The notes: generated from the sequence alone by a model not told the origin. DNA of 64,000 bases from Corynebacterium epidermidicanis (GCF_001021025.1 NZ_CP011541.1:1240001-1304000), one strand, 5' to 3'. Numbered from the stretch's first letter, positions 7,137 through 16,314 are shown. Numbers and translations are program-made.

Positions 7137-7765
7137 GCTGCTGCTTCCTTCCTCTTATCTCGGAACTTGGAAGGCCACGCGTCCCGCAACAAGTCGATAC
7201 GTACCTTAGCCATGCCGTCCAGCTCCTCTAGCGGGGCCGTGAACGGGGTCGGCTGGTCGAAACGAAACGTGTCCGCCACCTGCATGCGGTAATACGATTC
7301 GGCGGCTGATTCTGCGAGCTGTCGTGCTTGGTGGAAGCCCGCCACGACCACGTGACCCGGTGGGGCGATTACCTGGAGCCATGCCTGCATCGTGGTGTTG
7401 TTCTGGAGAGCCCCGGCGGCGAGGAGCACGCGGTTTACCTCTTCGCTCGTCATGCGGCCGCTGGTACCAGCGGCGGTGCTCATAGCATCGTGGATCACTG
7501 CGAGGCCGGTATGTGCCATTTTCTCGTCGGGTAGGTACTCGAGGAGTCGGGATGCGTCCTTGCCGTCGAGGCTAAGTAGGCAAGCTAGGAAGAGTACGCA
7601 AGTTTCGTAGTGCATGGCCCGGTGATGTGTTTCAGCCACCTCATATGGTGTGGGCTCGTGCCCGGCTTCGTTTTGGCCTATAATCCGTAAGGAATCGTTT
7701 GTTCTCTGTATCGTCTCGCTGGCTGCAACCATGCGGGGCGATTTTTTCTTGCTTGGGGCGGTCAC
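7133..7765 (-). CDS. DnaB N-terminal-like accessory replication protein
   Basis: The 210-residue protein starts at GTG 7765, coupled by GTGA to the gene before it, and overlaps the ATPase gene after it in the same way. Residues about 70-135 (LLEYLPDEKMAHTGLAVIHD, then VNRVLLAAGAL, then AWLQVIA) follow the pattern of the DnaB N-terminal domain, in which a helical collar binds primase. No ATPase motif is present. Together with the following ATPase it may form a helicase split over two polypeptides; that is inference from adjacency and overlap. Confidence 0.55.
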   Translation of the reverse strand: MTAPSKKKSPRMVAASETIQRTNDSLRIIGQNEAGHEPTPYEVAETHHRAMHYETCVLFLACLLSLDGKDASRLLEYLPDEKMAHTGLAVIHDAMSTAAGTSGRMTSEEVNRVLLAAGALQNNTTMQAWLQVIAPPGHVVVAGFHQARQLAESAAESYYRMQVADTFRFDQPTPFTAPLEELDGMAKVRIDLLRDAWPSKFRDKRKEAAA

Positions 7766-8121
7766 TTGGTTAAGGCCCCCTTTTCAAGGCGTGCGAGTTC
7801 TACCGCAAGCGAAGAAATGAGTTCGCAGGCTTGGGAGGGGCTGAGGGCAATGCTCATAGGGGCTTGTCCTGGGTGATAGTTCACGGACACGGTGATTTCG
7901 GCGAATCCGTCGGTAGGGTCGGTGAACGTTTCGACAACGAGCCCAGTTGTGTTTTGCTCGGCCTGGATCTGGTCGAGAGCGTCGTAAATCTCCTCTAGAG
8001 TTTCGTCTTGGAAGTAGCCATTTTCATTGGCGTATTTGCTGTGTAGTTGCTCTGCTGCCCATTTGATAGATGTTGCTGGGGATTGGCTCAGTAGTGAGTC
8101 TGTACGCCTGTAGTTTTTCAT
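7762..8121 (-). CDS. small island protein, unknown
   Basis: The 119-residue protein starts at ATG 8121, which has AAGGAATTACCC upstream; the open frame reaches 8241 but without a comparable site. It shows an N-terminal basic segment, a helical middle (EETLEEIYDALDQI-like) and beta-like strands (FAEITVSVNYH), then SQACELISSLAVEL. No family is recognised. It sits in a run of genes joined by GTGA overlaps that lead to the replication proteins. Confidence 0.6.
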   Translation of the reverse strand: MKNYRRTDSLLSQSPATSIKWAAEQLHSKYANENGYFQDETLEEIYDALDQIQAEQNTTGLVVETFTDPTDGFAEITVSVNYHPGQAPMSIALSPSQACELISSLAVELARLEKGALTK

Positions 8122-8131
8122 GGGTAATTCC

Positions 8132-8302
8132 TTATGCATGGATTTGGTGCGTGTTAAACGCTTTGAAAGATCGAGACGATCCGGATTCGGTTCTGGCGTT
8201 GTGGTATGCGAATGCAAGGCCCAGAGGGGCTTGGTCGTCATTTGCTGGATGTGATGGGGGTTCGCAAAGGTGACGATCGGTCATTGCCTGGTAGTCGATC
8301 AC
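8132..8302 (-). CDS. short ORF coupled to the excisionase-like gene
   Basis: The GTG at 8302 overlaps the stop of the upstream gene as GTGA and has GAGG seven bases before it, the same coupling used by the next genes in the run. The product would be 56 residues with a His/Asn-rich, basic composition and no recognised domain. It fills the gap between two well-supported genes. It is called mainly on coupling and spacing. Confidence 0.45.
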   Translation of the reverse strand: MIDYQAMTDRHLCEPPSHPANDDQAPLGLAFAYHNARTESGSSRSFKAFNTHQIHA

Positions 8303-8496
8303 GCGGATGCCTCGATCTGATCGGTCAGCCATGCGTCTACGTCAGTTTTGCGGTAGTAGACGCGGCCCATGATGCGAACGAATTTGGGGCCACGGCCGCG
8401 GCTGCGCCAAGTAGCGAGGGTGGTCTCAGGGAAGCCGCTGAGTTCCGACAATTCAGCGGGTCGAAGCATGGATTGGAGTGATTCCAGGGTGGTCAT
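8299..8496 (-). CDS. AlpA/excisionase-like HTH protein
   Basis: The 65-residue protein is a single winged MerR-type helix-turn-helix of the HTH_17/AlpA kind: a LRPAELSELSGFPETTLATW recognition unit, the RGRGPKFVRIMGRVYYRKTDV wing and DAWL. Proteins of this kind direct excision with a tyrosine integrase or activate integrase transcription. It starts at ATG 8496 after CAAGGAG and opens the leftward replication run, with the integrase on the opposite strand less than 1 kb away. Confidence 0.8.
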   Translation of the reverse strand: MTTLESLQSMLRPAELSELSGFPETTLATWRSRGRGPKFVRIMGRVYYRKTDVDAWLTDQIEASA

Positions 8497-8658
8497 GAAG
8501 TCTCCTTGAAATGGGTTGAGATGGCTACCTATGCCGTCTCTCTTGAAATGAGATCGAACTCTAGCTAAGCTTCGATCTGTCTAGAATGATACAGCATAGG
8601 ATGCCGTATCGTCGATCTGGACTTGAAATAACTCAATAGTGCAGGTGAAGATAGACGA

Positions 8659-9246
8659 ATGACCTGGCATATCAAAGAAATCAGTGCAGACACCAATCAC
8701 GGCGAAGCACCTCAATTCTTCGATGAAGAGCCACGGCAGCCGATTGAACGCGAGTCGCTTAGCGGGTGGCTAACGGTGGTCGGCTTACATGGAAACTCAG
8801 CCCAATTCGTTGTCGAAATCGAACTTTCCCAAGGGGATCCGACGATTAGAAGCATCGAATTCACCCCGGTGGATGGTCGTATTACGGCTACCCATCTTCG
8901 TGATTTTCATATGAATGAACTAATGGATGAAGTGAATTCATTTCTGGATCGGGAATTTCCCCGAAAAGTGGAACCACGATATTCAGTTAACCTATTGGCA
9001 TTACGCGCTGAATGGCCGCATGGTGATCTAAGCAAGCTATTTCCACTGGTTGAGTGGGTATACAATGGGGCGATTTCCAAGAGAAAGCCCGCAACCCTGG
9101 AAGTCGCAAGAAGGTTTGGTGTCTCCCGTGCTACGGCCTCTCGGATGGTGGCAGCTGCCAGAGCGGCTGGACACGAACTTTCTTCACCTGCACCTTACAA
9201 AGGGAGCAGTGGAAACAATGGCGAGGCCAAAACTAGCAATCGGTGA
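8659..9246 (+). CDS. HTH protein upstream of the integrase
   Basis: The 195-residue protein has an acidic N-terminal half rich in beta strands (LTVVGLHGNSAQFVVEIEL) and a C-terminal helix-turn-helix (LEVARRFGVSRATASRMVAAARAAG, about 147-171) of the Hin/resolvase kind. It resembles a pattern common next to actinobacterial integrases, with a variable N-terminus and a short DNA-binding end. It overlaps the integrase start by 29 bases, so the two are cotranscribed and probably work together in integration or its control. Confidence 0.65.
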   Translation: MTWHIKEISADTNHGEAPQFFDEEPRQPIERESLSGWLTVVGLHGNSAQFVVEIELSQGDPTIRSIEFTPVDGRITATHLRDFHMNELMDEVNSFLDREFPRKVEPRYSVNLLALRAEWPHGDLSKLFPLVEWVYNGAISKRKPATLEVARRFGVSRATASRMVAAARAAGHELSSPAPYKGSSGNNGEAKTSNR

Positions 9247-10405
9247 AGTCGGAGAAATCACCACCAAACGAATCGGGCACCGTAACTGGGTTGCGCGCGC
9301 TCGGGTTGGCACAATCGCCGGTAGATCAATTCAGATAAGCAAGTCAGGGGTAACTGCTCGGGACGCCCGACAGAACCTCGAGAAAAAGGCTCGCAAAGTC
9401 GCTTACATGGGCGGTGACGCGCCAATAACGGGAAAGAGCACCCTCGAGGAACTAGTGACCGTAACGCTCGACAAGATGGAGCAATCCGGCACGAAACGCC
9501 CACAAACGATTCGGGGCTACCGGAAAGCAATCGCCACGATACAGGGCACGCACGGGGATCGGAAGATCTCTAACCTGCAACTGCATGAGTGCCAGTCGGC
9601 AATCCTCTGCAACTGGATTGAAGATGTCGCGAAGCGTGCCCCGTCGGCGGCACGTAACTGCAAGGTGGTGCTTAAGGCATCGTTCGAGCACGCGATGAAG
9701 CTCGGGATTGATCTGTGGCAGGTGAACCCGGTGGAGGCGGCCACGTTGCCATCACGCCCGGCTGAGAGCGCCGTCGAGCTGAGCGACGAGACCCTGAAAG
9801 GTATTCGTGAGAGCGTCGCGGCGTGGCAGACGGACCGTAAGCTCATGCCGCTGTCTCTTATGGTTGAGCTATTGATCGGAACAGGTATGCGCCCCGGTGA
9901 AATTTTGGCGCTGAAATGGGAGGATGTGGACCTCGAGGCCACTCCCGCAACGCTTGTTGTGGCGGGGACAGTAATCGAGGATGAAGGGCGTACTTCGGTG
10001 CGCCAGGACTTGCCTAAGACTGAGCGGGGTTTCCGGCGACTAATGCTCCCCAGCTGGCTGGTCGTTCAGCTGGAGGAGTGGCGCGGTCTAGCTACGTCGG
10101 AAAAGATATTTCCCTCGAGGGCGGGGACGTGGTACTCACTGGCAAATGTGCGCCGGGCGTTCCGTGAAGCACTGGAAGGGACGGCATACGAGGGGTGGCA
10201 GTTGAAGGGGTTCCGAAGTGGTGTCGCTACTCGCATTGCTCGAGAACTCGGGCCTGAGGAGGCGGCGCGCCAGTTGGGGCACACCTCCCCGGTGGTTACG
10301 GATCGGCATTACATTGCGAAGTGGCATGAGGCGGGGGATTACACGGCGACGTTTGATCGCATGGCCCCAATTTCAAAGCGTGCGGTAAACGTGAAATCGG
10401 AGTAG
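9218..10405 (+). CDS. tyrosine-type site-specific integrase
   Basis: The 395-residue protein begins at ATG 9218 (AAAGGGAGCAGTGGAAACA upstream), not at the longer frame from 9050. It has an arm-binding N-terminus (about 1-70), a SAM-like core-binding domain (about 75-165) and a catalytic domain with the first Arg in GTGMRPGEILAL, the box II segment KGFRSGVATR, the LGH motif and the Tyr in TDRHYI. The usual His of HxxR is Lys here, which occurs in active members. It lies against the intact tRNA-Pro, as expected for an enzyme that recombines in the tRNA 3' half. Confidence 0.93.
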   Translation: MARPKLAIGEVGEITTKRIGHRNWVARARVGTIAGRSIQISKSGVTARDARQNLEKKARKVAYMGGDAPITGKSTLEELVTVTLDKMEQSGTKRPQTIRGYRKAIATIQGTHGDRKISNLQLHECQSAILCNWIEDVAKRAPSAARNCKVVLKASFEHAMKLGIDLWQVNPVEAATLPSRPAESAVELSDETLKGIRESVAAWQTDRKLMPLSLMVELLIGTGMRPGEILALKWEDVDLEATPATLVVAGTVIEDEGRTSVRQDLPKTERGFRRLMLPSWLVVQLEEWRGLATSEKIFPSRAGTWYSLANVRRAFREALEGTAYEGWQLKGFRSGVATRIARELGPEEAARQLGHTSPVVTDRHYIAKWHEAGDYTATFDRMAPISKRAVNVKSE

Positions 10406-10433
10406 TTGGGGAACAGGAAACGGTCAAACAAAA

Positions 10434-10465
10434 AACACCATCTGCACTGTTCAGGTGGTGTTTTC
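10434..10465. terminator. bidirectional terminator between integrase and tRNA-Pro
   Basis: AACACCA and TGGTGTT with inner CTG/CAG form an 11-bp stem with one mismatch and a 7-base loop. T runs follow on both strands (TTTT to the right, TTTTTTG to the left), so it can end both the integrase and the tRNA transcript. It lies inside the element, so the element brought a terminator for the tRNA. Confidence 0.75.
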
Positions 10466-10467
10466 GT

Positions 10468-10542
<75 letters not shown>

Positions 10543-10629
10543 TTGTCCAGATTCTCCGGTCTAGCTCGGGGCTAGCGGGAAAACTGAACTAGAAATATAA
10601 GATACCGTATCGGAAAACCTCGGCAAAAA

Positions 10630-11571
10630 TCAGTCCCACTTAGCGGCCGACGGCTGCCAACCGTGCAAGAGTTGTAGCAGCTCAGTAGGGGTGTCGGCAA
10701 CGATGAGGTTGTCGGCGAACCGGCTGGCGATAAAACCTTGGTCCACCATGTCGCGCACCATGGTCAGCATGGGGGCCCAGAAGTCGCGCCCGTAGAGGGC
10801 TATGGGTTTGCGATGGAGTCCGAGGATTTGCCAGGTCCATGCCTCAAAGAGTTCCTCGAGGGTGCCGGCACCGCCGGGCATGGCAATGAAGGCGTCGCAG
10901 CGCTCAGCCATTGCCATTTTCCGTTCGTGCATATCGGCTACCACTACCAGCTCACTGAGATCTTTATGGGCAATCTCGCGGTCGACGAGGTGCTGCGGGA
11001 TGATTCCGACCGCACGGCCGTTCTCGGCCAACACTGCGTCCGCGATGCTCCCCATCAAGCCGACGTGCCCGCCGCCGTAGACCATATCGATGCCATTCTC
11101 GGCCATCGCGCTGCCGAGCTGTTGTGCCCGAGTGGTGAATGCGGGCGAGTTGCCGCTAGCAGAGCCACAGAACACGGTGATGGCATTGATGGCCGGAGGG
11201 AGAGTAGGGAAGACGGCGTCGGCAAGCAGGGGTGCGAGTGGCACCTGGGGAAGCTGGGGGTTGACCCAACACAGCTCGGCGATCTCATTGGCTGGAGTCG
11301 GTGTTTCGGTACATACGGCCTGAAAGACGGTGGACCGTAGGGTGGCGTCTTCGTTCGCAGCTAGAGTTTCGAAGTCGCCGAAGTGGGTCACCCGGGTGAG
11401 GCGTATCCCGAGTTCTTCGCGAACTTCGCGGTGGAGTGCGTCGAGGGGGAGCTCGTCGGGCTCCAGTTTTCCGCCTGGGAACATGAAGAATTCGGTGTCG
11501 CGTTTGCGGACTGTCAAGACATCACCACGAGCATTGCGGATAATTGCTGCAGCAACAGTAATTGTGGTCAT
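10630..11571 (-). CDS. Nudix hydrolase fused to a LOG-family phosphoribohydrolase
   Basis: The 313-residue protein starts at ATG 11571 after AAGGAGAATTCGT. Residues about 1-125 are a Nudix domain with the signature GGKLEPDELPLDALHREV followed by REELGI. Residues about 135-313 are a LOG/TIGR00730 domain (VFCGSASG, YGGGHVGLMG, PGGAGTLEELFEAW), a fold that removes ribose 5-phosphate from nucleoside monophosphates. The pairing suggests nucleotide clean-up: one half hydrolyses a pyrophosphate, the other splits the base from the sugar. The start overlaps the preceding ychJ-like stop (ATGA). Domain calls are strong, the substrate is unknown. Confidence 0.9.
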   Translation of the reverse strand: MTTITVAAAIIRNARGDVLTVRKRDTEFFMFPGGKLEPDELPLDALHREVREELGIRLTRVTHFGDFETLAANEDATLRSTVFQAVCTETPTPANEIAELCWVNPQLPQVPLAPLLADAVFPTLPPAINAITVFCGSASGNSPAFTTRAQQLGSAMAENGIDMVYGGGHVGLMGSIADAVLAENGRAVGIIPQHLVDREIAHKDLSELVVVADMHERKMAMAERCDAFIAMPGGAGTLEELFEAWTWQILGLHRKPIALYGRDFWAPMLTMVRDMVDQGFIASRFADNLIVADTPTELLQLLHGWQPSAAKWD

Positions 11572-11951
11572 ACGAATTCTCCTTGCGTGTAAATCCAGCA
11601 ACCATCGACCTTGGTAAAACTCGAGTTCTCGCGCTGGGAGCCAACGGTGCCACCAGCCCGGTAAAAGGCTTCGAATTCGACGGTGCCGTGCGTATCAAAT
11701 GGTCCACCGCCGGTAGTGTGCAAAATATTGAGGCGGAAGAACTCGATCGAATCATCGAAACCCAAGGTTGCTGGCCGGGAATCCTCGTGCCAGGTCTGCA
11801 GCAGGTAGTCGGCGTTGTGGGTAGCGAAGGCGCTGAATCGTGACCTCATGAGCGCTTCAGCGGTAGGGGCGGCAGCACCTCGGTGATAGCGACCACAGCA
11901 TTCGCCGTAGCTCAGCCCCGAGCAGCACGGGCAGCGGTCGGAATCGTTCAC
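11568..11951 (-). CDS. YchJ-family (UPF0225) SEC-C motif protein
   Basis: The 127-residue protein opens with the SEC-C zinc-binding motif CPCCSGLSYGECC and continues with an NTF2-like domain (PTAEALMRSRFSAF, YLLQTWH, FEAFYR), which is the layout of the YchJ family. The role is unknown; zinc binding through the Cys residues is known for the SEC-C motif. Its start overlaps the stop of the hydrolase-OsmC gene and its stop overlaps the start of the Nudix gene, each as ATGA, so the three genes form a translationally coupled unit. Confidence 0.85.
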   Translation of the reverse strand: MNDSDRCPCCSGLSYGECCGRYHRGAAAPTAEALMRSRFSAFATHNADYLLQTWHEDSRPATLGFDDSIEFFRLNILHTTGGGPFDTHGTVEFEAFYRAGGTVGSQRENSSFTKVDGCWIYTQGEFV

Positions 11952-13114
11952 TGGACGGTGTCCTGAATCGAGGCTCCGAGCAGCGCTTGCACCCGGCCAC
12001 CGGCTACGGCCGCTGCCAATTGGTTGCGCTGATCTTCGTTCAGTTCGCCAACCAGTGTGACGACACGGTTGATCGTCTCTCCATCGAGGGAGACATCGAC
12101 CTTGACGTCTTCTAGGGTGCGGATACGGTGGGCCAAGGCGGCTTCACGAATGTTCTGGTTGGTATCGGCCGCCAACGCCGCCAACAGCAGCGAGGTGGGT
12201 GAGGCAGCTGTGTCCTTGCCACCGTTTTCTTTCGTGCGGTCCACGAAGTGCCTGCGGGAGCCGGCATCGACGTAGCCGGAATACTTTGTGGCCTTCGTCG
12301 AGTGCGCCTGTGCGACGTGTTCGCCGAGGTTAATCGGGTCGTCACTACCTGGTTCGGGCTTAATGAAATTGCAGAACCAATGGTAAATCAAGCTTGCTGC
12401 ATATTGGGCGGAACCCTCCCTGGTCATCAGGTGGTCCACCTTATCGAGGGAAACGAGCGACTTGGGGTAGCGAGCTACCAGGTAGATCTTTTGCGCGGAA
12501 TCAATGCCTACCGTTTGATCGATTGGGGAGTGTAGAATCAGGAGTGGCTTGCGCAGCTTACCGATGTAAGATTCCGGATTGATCTCAGCTAGATCTTCGA
12601 GGAACCCCCGAGAAATTGTGAGGTCACGGCCACCCAACGTGACGGTCACCGCGTCGTTTTCGTCGACCTCACTGATCTTGTCCGCAAAGTGCAGCACAGC
12701 GTGCGCCGGGTCGAAGGGAGCGCCCATCGTGGCCACCGCGCGAAGCGAAGGGATGTCTGCGCCAGCGCGCAGTGCCATCGCGCCGCCGAGAGAGTGTCCG
12801 ATTAACAGCTGCGGAGCCGCATAGTTGTCCGCTAACCAAGCGGCGGCGGCCTTGAGATCTTCCACGTTCATCGAAAATGAAGTATCGCCGAACTCGCCCT
12901 CTGATTGCCCAAGTCCTGGGTAATCGAAACGCAGGCAGGCGATGCCGTGTTCTGCCAGCCACTTGGAGGTTCGAGCAGCCGCTGGGGTGAATCGAGAACC
13001 AGCGAAACAGTGCGAAAACAGTGCATAAGCCTGAGGGATGGTGTCAGGCATGTCGAGGGTGGCTGCTAGTTGGTAGCCAGCGCTGCTCGGAAACTTCACG
13101 CTGATTGATTCCAT
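11948..13114 (-). CDS. alpha/beta hydrolase fused to an OsmC-like domain
   Basis: The 388-residue protein has an N-terminal alpha/beta hydrolase (about 1-250) with the nucleophile elbow GHSLGG, a late Asp (SPIDQTVG) and His (VDHLMT), and a C-terminal OsmC-like domain (about 260-388; ASPTSLLLAALAADT). OsmC/Ohr proteins reduce organic peroxides through two Cys; here the usual Cys of the central helix is absent, so peroxidase activity is doubtful. The same two-domain order is known in several bacterial families. It is first of the three coupled genes, on the strand opposite secA2. Confidence 0.88.
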   Translation of the reverse strand: MESISVKFPSSAGYQLAATLDMPDTIPQAYALFSHCFAGSRFTPAAARTSKWLAEHGIACLRFDYPGLGQSEGEFGDTSFSMNVEDLKAAAAWLADNYAAPQLLIGHSLGGAMALRAGADIPSLRAVATMGAPFDPAHAVLHFADKISEVDENDAVTVTLGGRDLTISRGFLEDLAEINPESYIGKLRKPLLILHSPIDQTVGIDSAQKIYLVARYPKSLVSLDKVDHLMTREGSAQYAASLIYHWFCNFIKPEPGSDDPINLGEHVAQAHSTKATKYSGYVDAGSRRHFVDRTKENGGKDTAASPTSLLLAALAADTNQNIREAALAHRIRTLEDVKVDVSLDGETINRVVTLVGELNEDQRNQLAAAVAGGRVQALLGASIQDTVQ

Positions 13115-13372
13115 GTGGTGCGCCTTTCCGCTGGTGGGGTGGCGGTTGTGGTTTTTCGATGGTGGGATAGACCACCGTCGATGCCCACAACACCCCGATG
13201 TTAAATAATTTTTAGCCTAAGAATTAACAGCTGTTTATTGGTGCGTATCCCCACCTTACTGCACAGCAAACTGGGGTTTCCATCAGTTTGCCCGCGGGAT
13301 GGCGGTGAGGTTGCTCAAGCTGACTAAACTGAGGGGGATAAGCTCACACTTTGATTAGAGGAGACCACCGCG

Positions 13373-15655
13373 ATGGATTGGTTATGGAAAGCTCTCGGCG
13401 GTAAATCGGGACGCAACCAGAAGAAGAGCCAAGCGGTCGTCGCTAAAGCGCAGTCGGCTGCGCAAGCGTTGGCTGAGCTCGACGATGCAGCGTTGGCTGA
13501 TCGCGCCCGCGCATTGACATCGCAAGGTGAGCTCGCTGATCCGGCTGAGTTTCTCGCCGTGCTCGGTGTGGCCACCCAGCGCACGCTCAAGATTGCGCCT
13601 TTTGATGTGCAATCCCAGGCGACGCTGCGTCTCCTGGAGGGCGATGTGGTCCACATGGCTACTGGCGAAGGCAAGACGCTGGTCGGCGCGATGGCCGCCA
13701 CAGGTTACGCGCTGCTCGGCAAGCGGGTGCACGTTATTACTGTCAACGACTACTTGGCGCGACGCGACGCCGAGTGGAACCGCCCGCTAGTGGAGTTCTT
13801 CGGCCTGACCGTGGCATCCGTGACCGAGGGGATGATCCCGGAGGAACGACGCGTGGCCTACGCTAGCGACGTGGTCTACGCTCCAGTCAACGAAATCGGC
13901 TTTGACGTGTTGCGGGACCAGCTCATCACGCGACGTGAAGACGCAGTACAGCGGGGTGCGGATGTCGCCATCGTCGACGAAGCAGACTCCGTGCTTGTCG
14001 ACGAAGCGTTGGTCCCACTCGTCCTCGCAGGAAGCGTCCCAGGTTCTGCCCCCACCGGGCAGATCACGCACATTGTCCGCGGGTTGACTGAAGACAATGA
14101 CTTCACCATCGATGACGATCGCCGCAATGTGTTCCTCACGGAAGCGGGCGCGCACAAGGTCGAACGAGCCTTGGGGATAGATTCGCTGTATTCCGATGAA
14201 CATGTCGGTACCACGCTGGTGCAGGTTAACCTCGCTTTGCACGCCCGAGCCTTGCTCGTGCGAGATGTGCACTACATCGTCCGCGAAGGGAAAGTGCTGC
14301 TCATCGACGAATCCAAGGGCCGCGTGGCTGATCTACAACGTTGGCCAGACGGAATTCAGGCCGCGGTGGAGGCCAAGGAGGGCCTAGACGTAACTGACGG
14401 CGGGCGTATTCTCGATTCGATTACCTTGCAAGCGCTTCTGGGCCGGTATCCGCGGGTGTGTGGCATGACAGGGACCGCAGTAGAAGCGACGGATCAGCTG
14501 CGCCAGTTTTATGACCTTCGAGTTTCGGTCATCGACCGCAATCGGGAGCTGCAACGCTTCGATCAAGCCGATCGCATCTACGCGACCAACGTCGATAAAG
14601 AACGCGCGATCATGAGCGAAATCGCGGGACTGCACGCGAAAGGTCAGCCGGTGCTCATCGGCACTCAGGATGTCGCGGAGTCGGAACAGCTGGCGACCGC
14701 GCTGCGAGAGCAAGGCATTGAGTGCTCGGTGCTGAACGCTAAGAACGACGCCGAGGAAGCCCGCATCATCGCAGAAGCAGGCGACATCGGTCGGGTGACG
14801 GTTTCTACTCAAATGGCCGGTCGTGGCACCGACATCAGGCTCGGCGGCGCGGATGAACGCGACCGCGACGCGGTGGTGGAGCTCGGCGGTCTCGCGGTGA
14901 TCGGCACGGCGAAGCATCGCTCGTCCCGTCTGGACAACCAGTTGCGGGGCCGCGCTGGCCGCCAGGGCGACCCGGGGTTGAGCATGTTCTTCGTCTCGCT
15001 TGAAGATGACGTGGTCGTCTCCGGCGGCGCCGGGGAGGACGTGACCTTGACCCCGCGTGCTGACGGCTTGATCGAAAGCAGTCGCGCCCAGCGCTTCGTC
15101 GACCACTGCCAGCGCGTCACTGAAGGTCAACTGCTCGAAATCCACGCACAGACGTGGAAGTACAACAAGCTCATCTCCGACCAGCGCAGCATTATCGACG
15201 CCCGTCGTGCCCGCCTGCTCGACACCGACCTAGCCTGGCAGGAACTCGCGGAACGTGCCCCCGAGCGCGCCGCCGAACTCATGGGCCTTCCGGAAGACAT
15301 TCGCGTGCAAGCGGCGCGCGACATCATGCTCTTCCACCTCGACAACGGCTGGAGCGAACACCTAGCCCTGCTCGACGACGTTCGTGAGTCCATCCACCTC
15401 AAGGCGATCGCCCGCGAAACTCCAATCGATGAGTTCCACCGTATCGCGGTAACCGAGTTCAAGACCTTGGCACAGACGGCGGTTGACGAGGCAGTGCAGA
15501 CCTTCAAGTCAGTGCGGATCGATGAGGACGGCGCACATCTCAGTGACGCTGGTCTCAACCGTCCTTCGGCCACCTGGACCTACATGGTGGGCGATAATCC
15601 GCTGGCAAACAAGGGTAAATCGTTGATCTCTGGCATCGCATCGATTTTCAAGTAA
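13373..15655 (+). CDS. secA2: accessory preprotein translocase ATPase SecA2
   Basis: The 760-residue protein is shorter than housekeeping SecA, with the motor intact: Walker A MATGEGKTLVG, Walker B VDEADSVLVDEA, helicase motif VSTQMAGRGTDIRLGG and the arginine region QLRGRAGRQGD. It lacks the C-terminal zinc-binding linker and most of the helical wing, as mycobacterial and corynebacterial SecA2 do. It drives export of a subset of proteins through SecYEG. It sits immediately upstream of odhI, the order found in Corynebacteriales. ATG 13373 follows GAGGAGACCACCGCG. Confidence 0.95.
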   Translation: MDWLWKALGGKSGRNQKKSQAVVAKAQSAAQALAELDDAALADRARALTSQGELADPAEFLAVLGVATQRTLKIAPFDVQSQATLRLLEGDVVHMATGEGKTLVGAMAATGYALLGKRVHVITVNDYLARRDAEWNRPLVEFFGLTVASVTEGMIPEERRVAYASDVVYAPVNEIGFDVLRDQLITRREDAVQRGADVAIVDEADSVLVDEALVPLVLAGSVPGSAPTGQITHIVRGLTEDNDFTIDDDRRNVFLTEAGAHKVERALGIDSLYSDEHVGTTLVQVNLALHARALLVRDVHYIVREGKVLLIDESKGRVADLQRWPDGIQAAVEAKEGLDVTDGGRILDSITLQALLGRYPRVCGMTGTAVEATDQLRQFYDLRVSVIDRNRELQRFDQADRIYATNVDKERAIMSEIAGLHAKGQPVLIGTQDVAESEQLATALREQGIECSVLNAKNDAEEARIIAEAGDIGRVTVSTQMAGRGTDIRLGGADERDRDAVVELGGLAVIGTAKHRSSRLDNQLRGRAGRQGDPGLSMFFVSLEDDVVVSGGAGEDVTLTPRADGLIESSRAQRFVDHCQRVTEGQLLEIHAQTWKYNKLISDQRSIIDARRARLLDTDLAWQELAERAPERAAELMGLPEDIRVQAARDIMLFHLDNGWSEHLALLDDVRESIHLKAIARETPIDEFHRIAVTEFKTLAQTAVDEAVQTFKSVRIDEDGAHLSDAGLNRPSATWTYMVGDNPLANKGKSLISGIASIFK

Positions 15656-15780
15656 GTTTGATTGTTATGGGCTATCGTCGCAATATCTGAACCAAGCTGT
15701 GCCCGAGGTGCGGCAGATTCAAGGTATGATGGAGCCACTACTTTTGACAGGCAAGTTTTAAGCCCGGAGGTTTGAATAAT

Positions 15781-16212
15781 ATGAGCGATAACACCGGTAT
15801 CCCAGACGCACAGGTCGAGACCACCTCTGTTTTCCGTGCCGATCTGCTAAAGGAGATGGAATCCGGCGCCGGGTCTACCCCTGCCGCTGCGGGCAATGAC
15901 AACTTGCCTGCAGGTTCAGCGCTGCTGGTAGTAAAGCGTGGCCCAAATGCTGGCTCCCGCTTCTTGCTGGACCAGGCAACCACCACTGCAGGTCGCCACC
16001 CAGAATCCGATATCTTCCTCGACGACGTCACGGTGTCTCGCCGTCACGCTGAATTCCGCCTCAACAATGGCGAGTTTGAGGTCGTTGACGTCGGATCCCT
16101 CAACGGTACCTACGTTAACCGCGAGCCAAAGAACTCCCAGGTCCTTTCTACCGGTGACGAGGTTCAAATCGGCAAATTCCGCTTGGTATTCCTCGCTGGC
16201 CCGAAGGCGTAA
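15781..16212 (+). CDS. odhI: FHA-domain regulator of 2-oxoglutarate dehydrogenase
   Basis: The 143-residue protein has Thr14 and Thr15 in an ETTSVFR context, the PknG/PknB phosphorylation site known in OdhI and GarA, then an FHA domain (about 50-140; GRHPESDI, SRRHAEF, GSLNGTYVN). Unphosphorylated OdhI binds and inhibits the E1o subunit OdhA; phosphorylation makes the FHA domain bind its own tail and releases the enzyme. The start ATG 15781 follows GGAGGTTTGAATAAT and gives the length usual for corynebacterial OdhI. Confidence 0.96.
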   Translation: MSDNTGIPDAQVETTSVFRADLLKEMESGAGSTPAAAGNDNLPAGSALLVVKRGPNAGSRFLLDQATTTAGRHPESDIFLDDVTVSRRHAEFRLNNGEFEVVDVGSLNGTYVNREPKNSQVLSTGDEVQIGKFRLVFLAGPKA

Positions 16213-16268
16213 AACTACCGGTGGTTCGGACGACGGGCGTCGACAAGCCCGAGCGCCGACCGCGCGCA

Positions 16269-16314
16269 CGATAACTACACCACGAGGGTTTTGGCTCTCT
16301 CATTTGGTGTAGTT
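16269..16314. terminator. hairpin between odhI and ftsR
   Basis: A perfect 12-bp stem, ATAACTACACCA with TGGTGTAGTTAT, encloses a 22-base loop. The downstream sequence is AT-rich (TATTGTG) but has no long T run. It may end odhI transcription or partly uncouple ftsR from it. Confidence 0.6.

Noticed and set aside
11948..13114. Peroxidase call for the OsmC half
   Set aside because: The central-helix Cys of OsmC/Ohr is not present, so only the fold is claimed.
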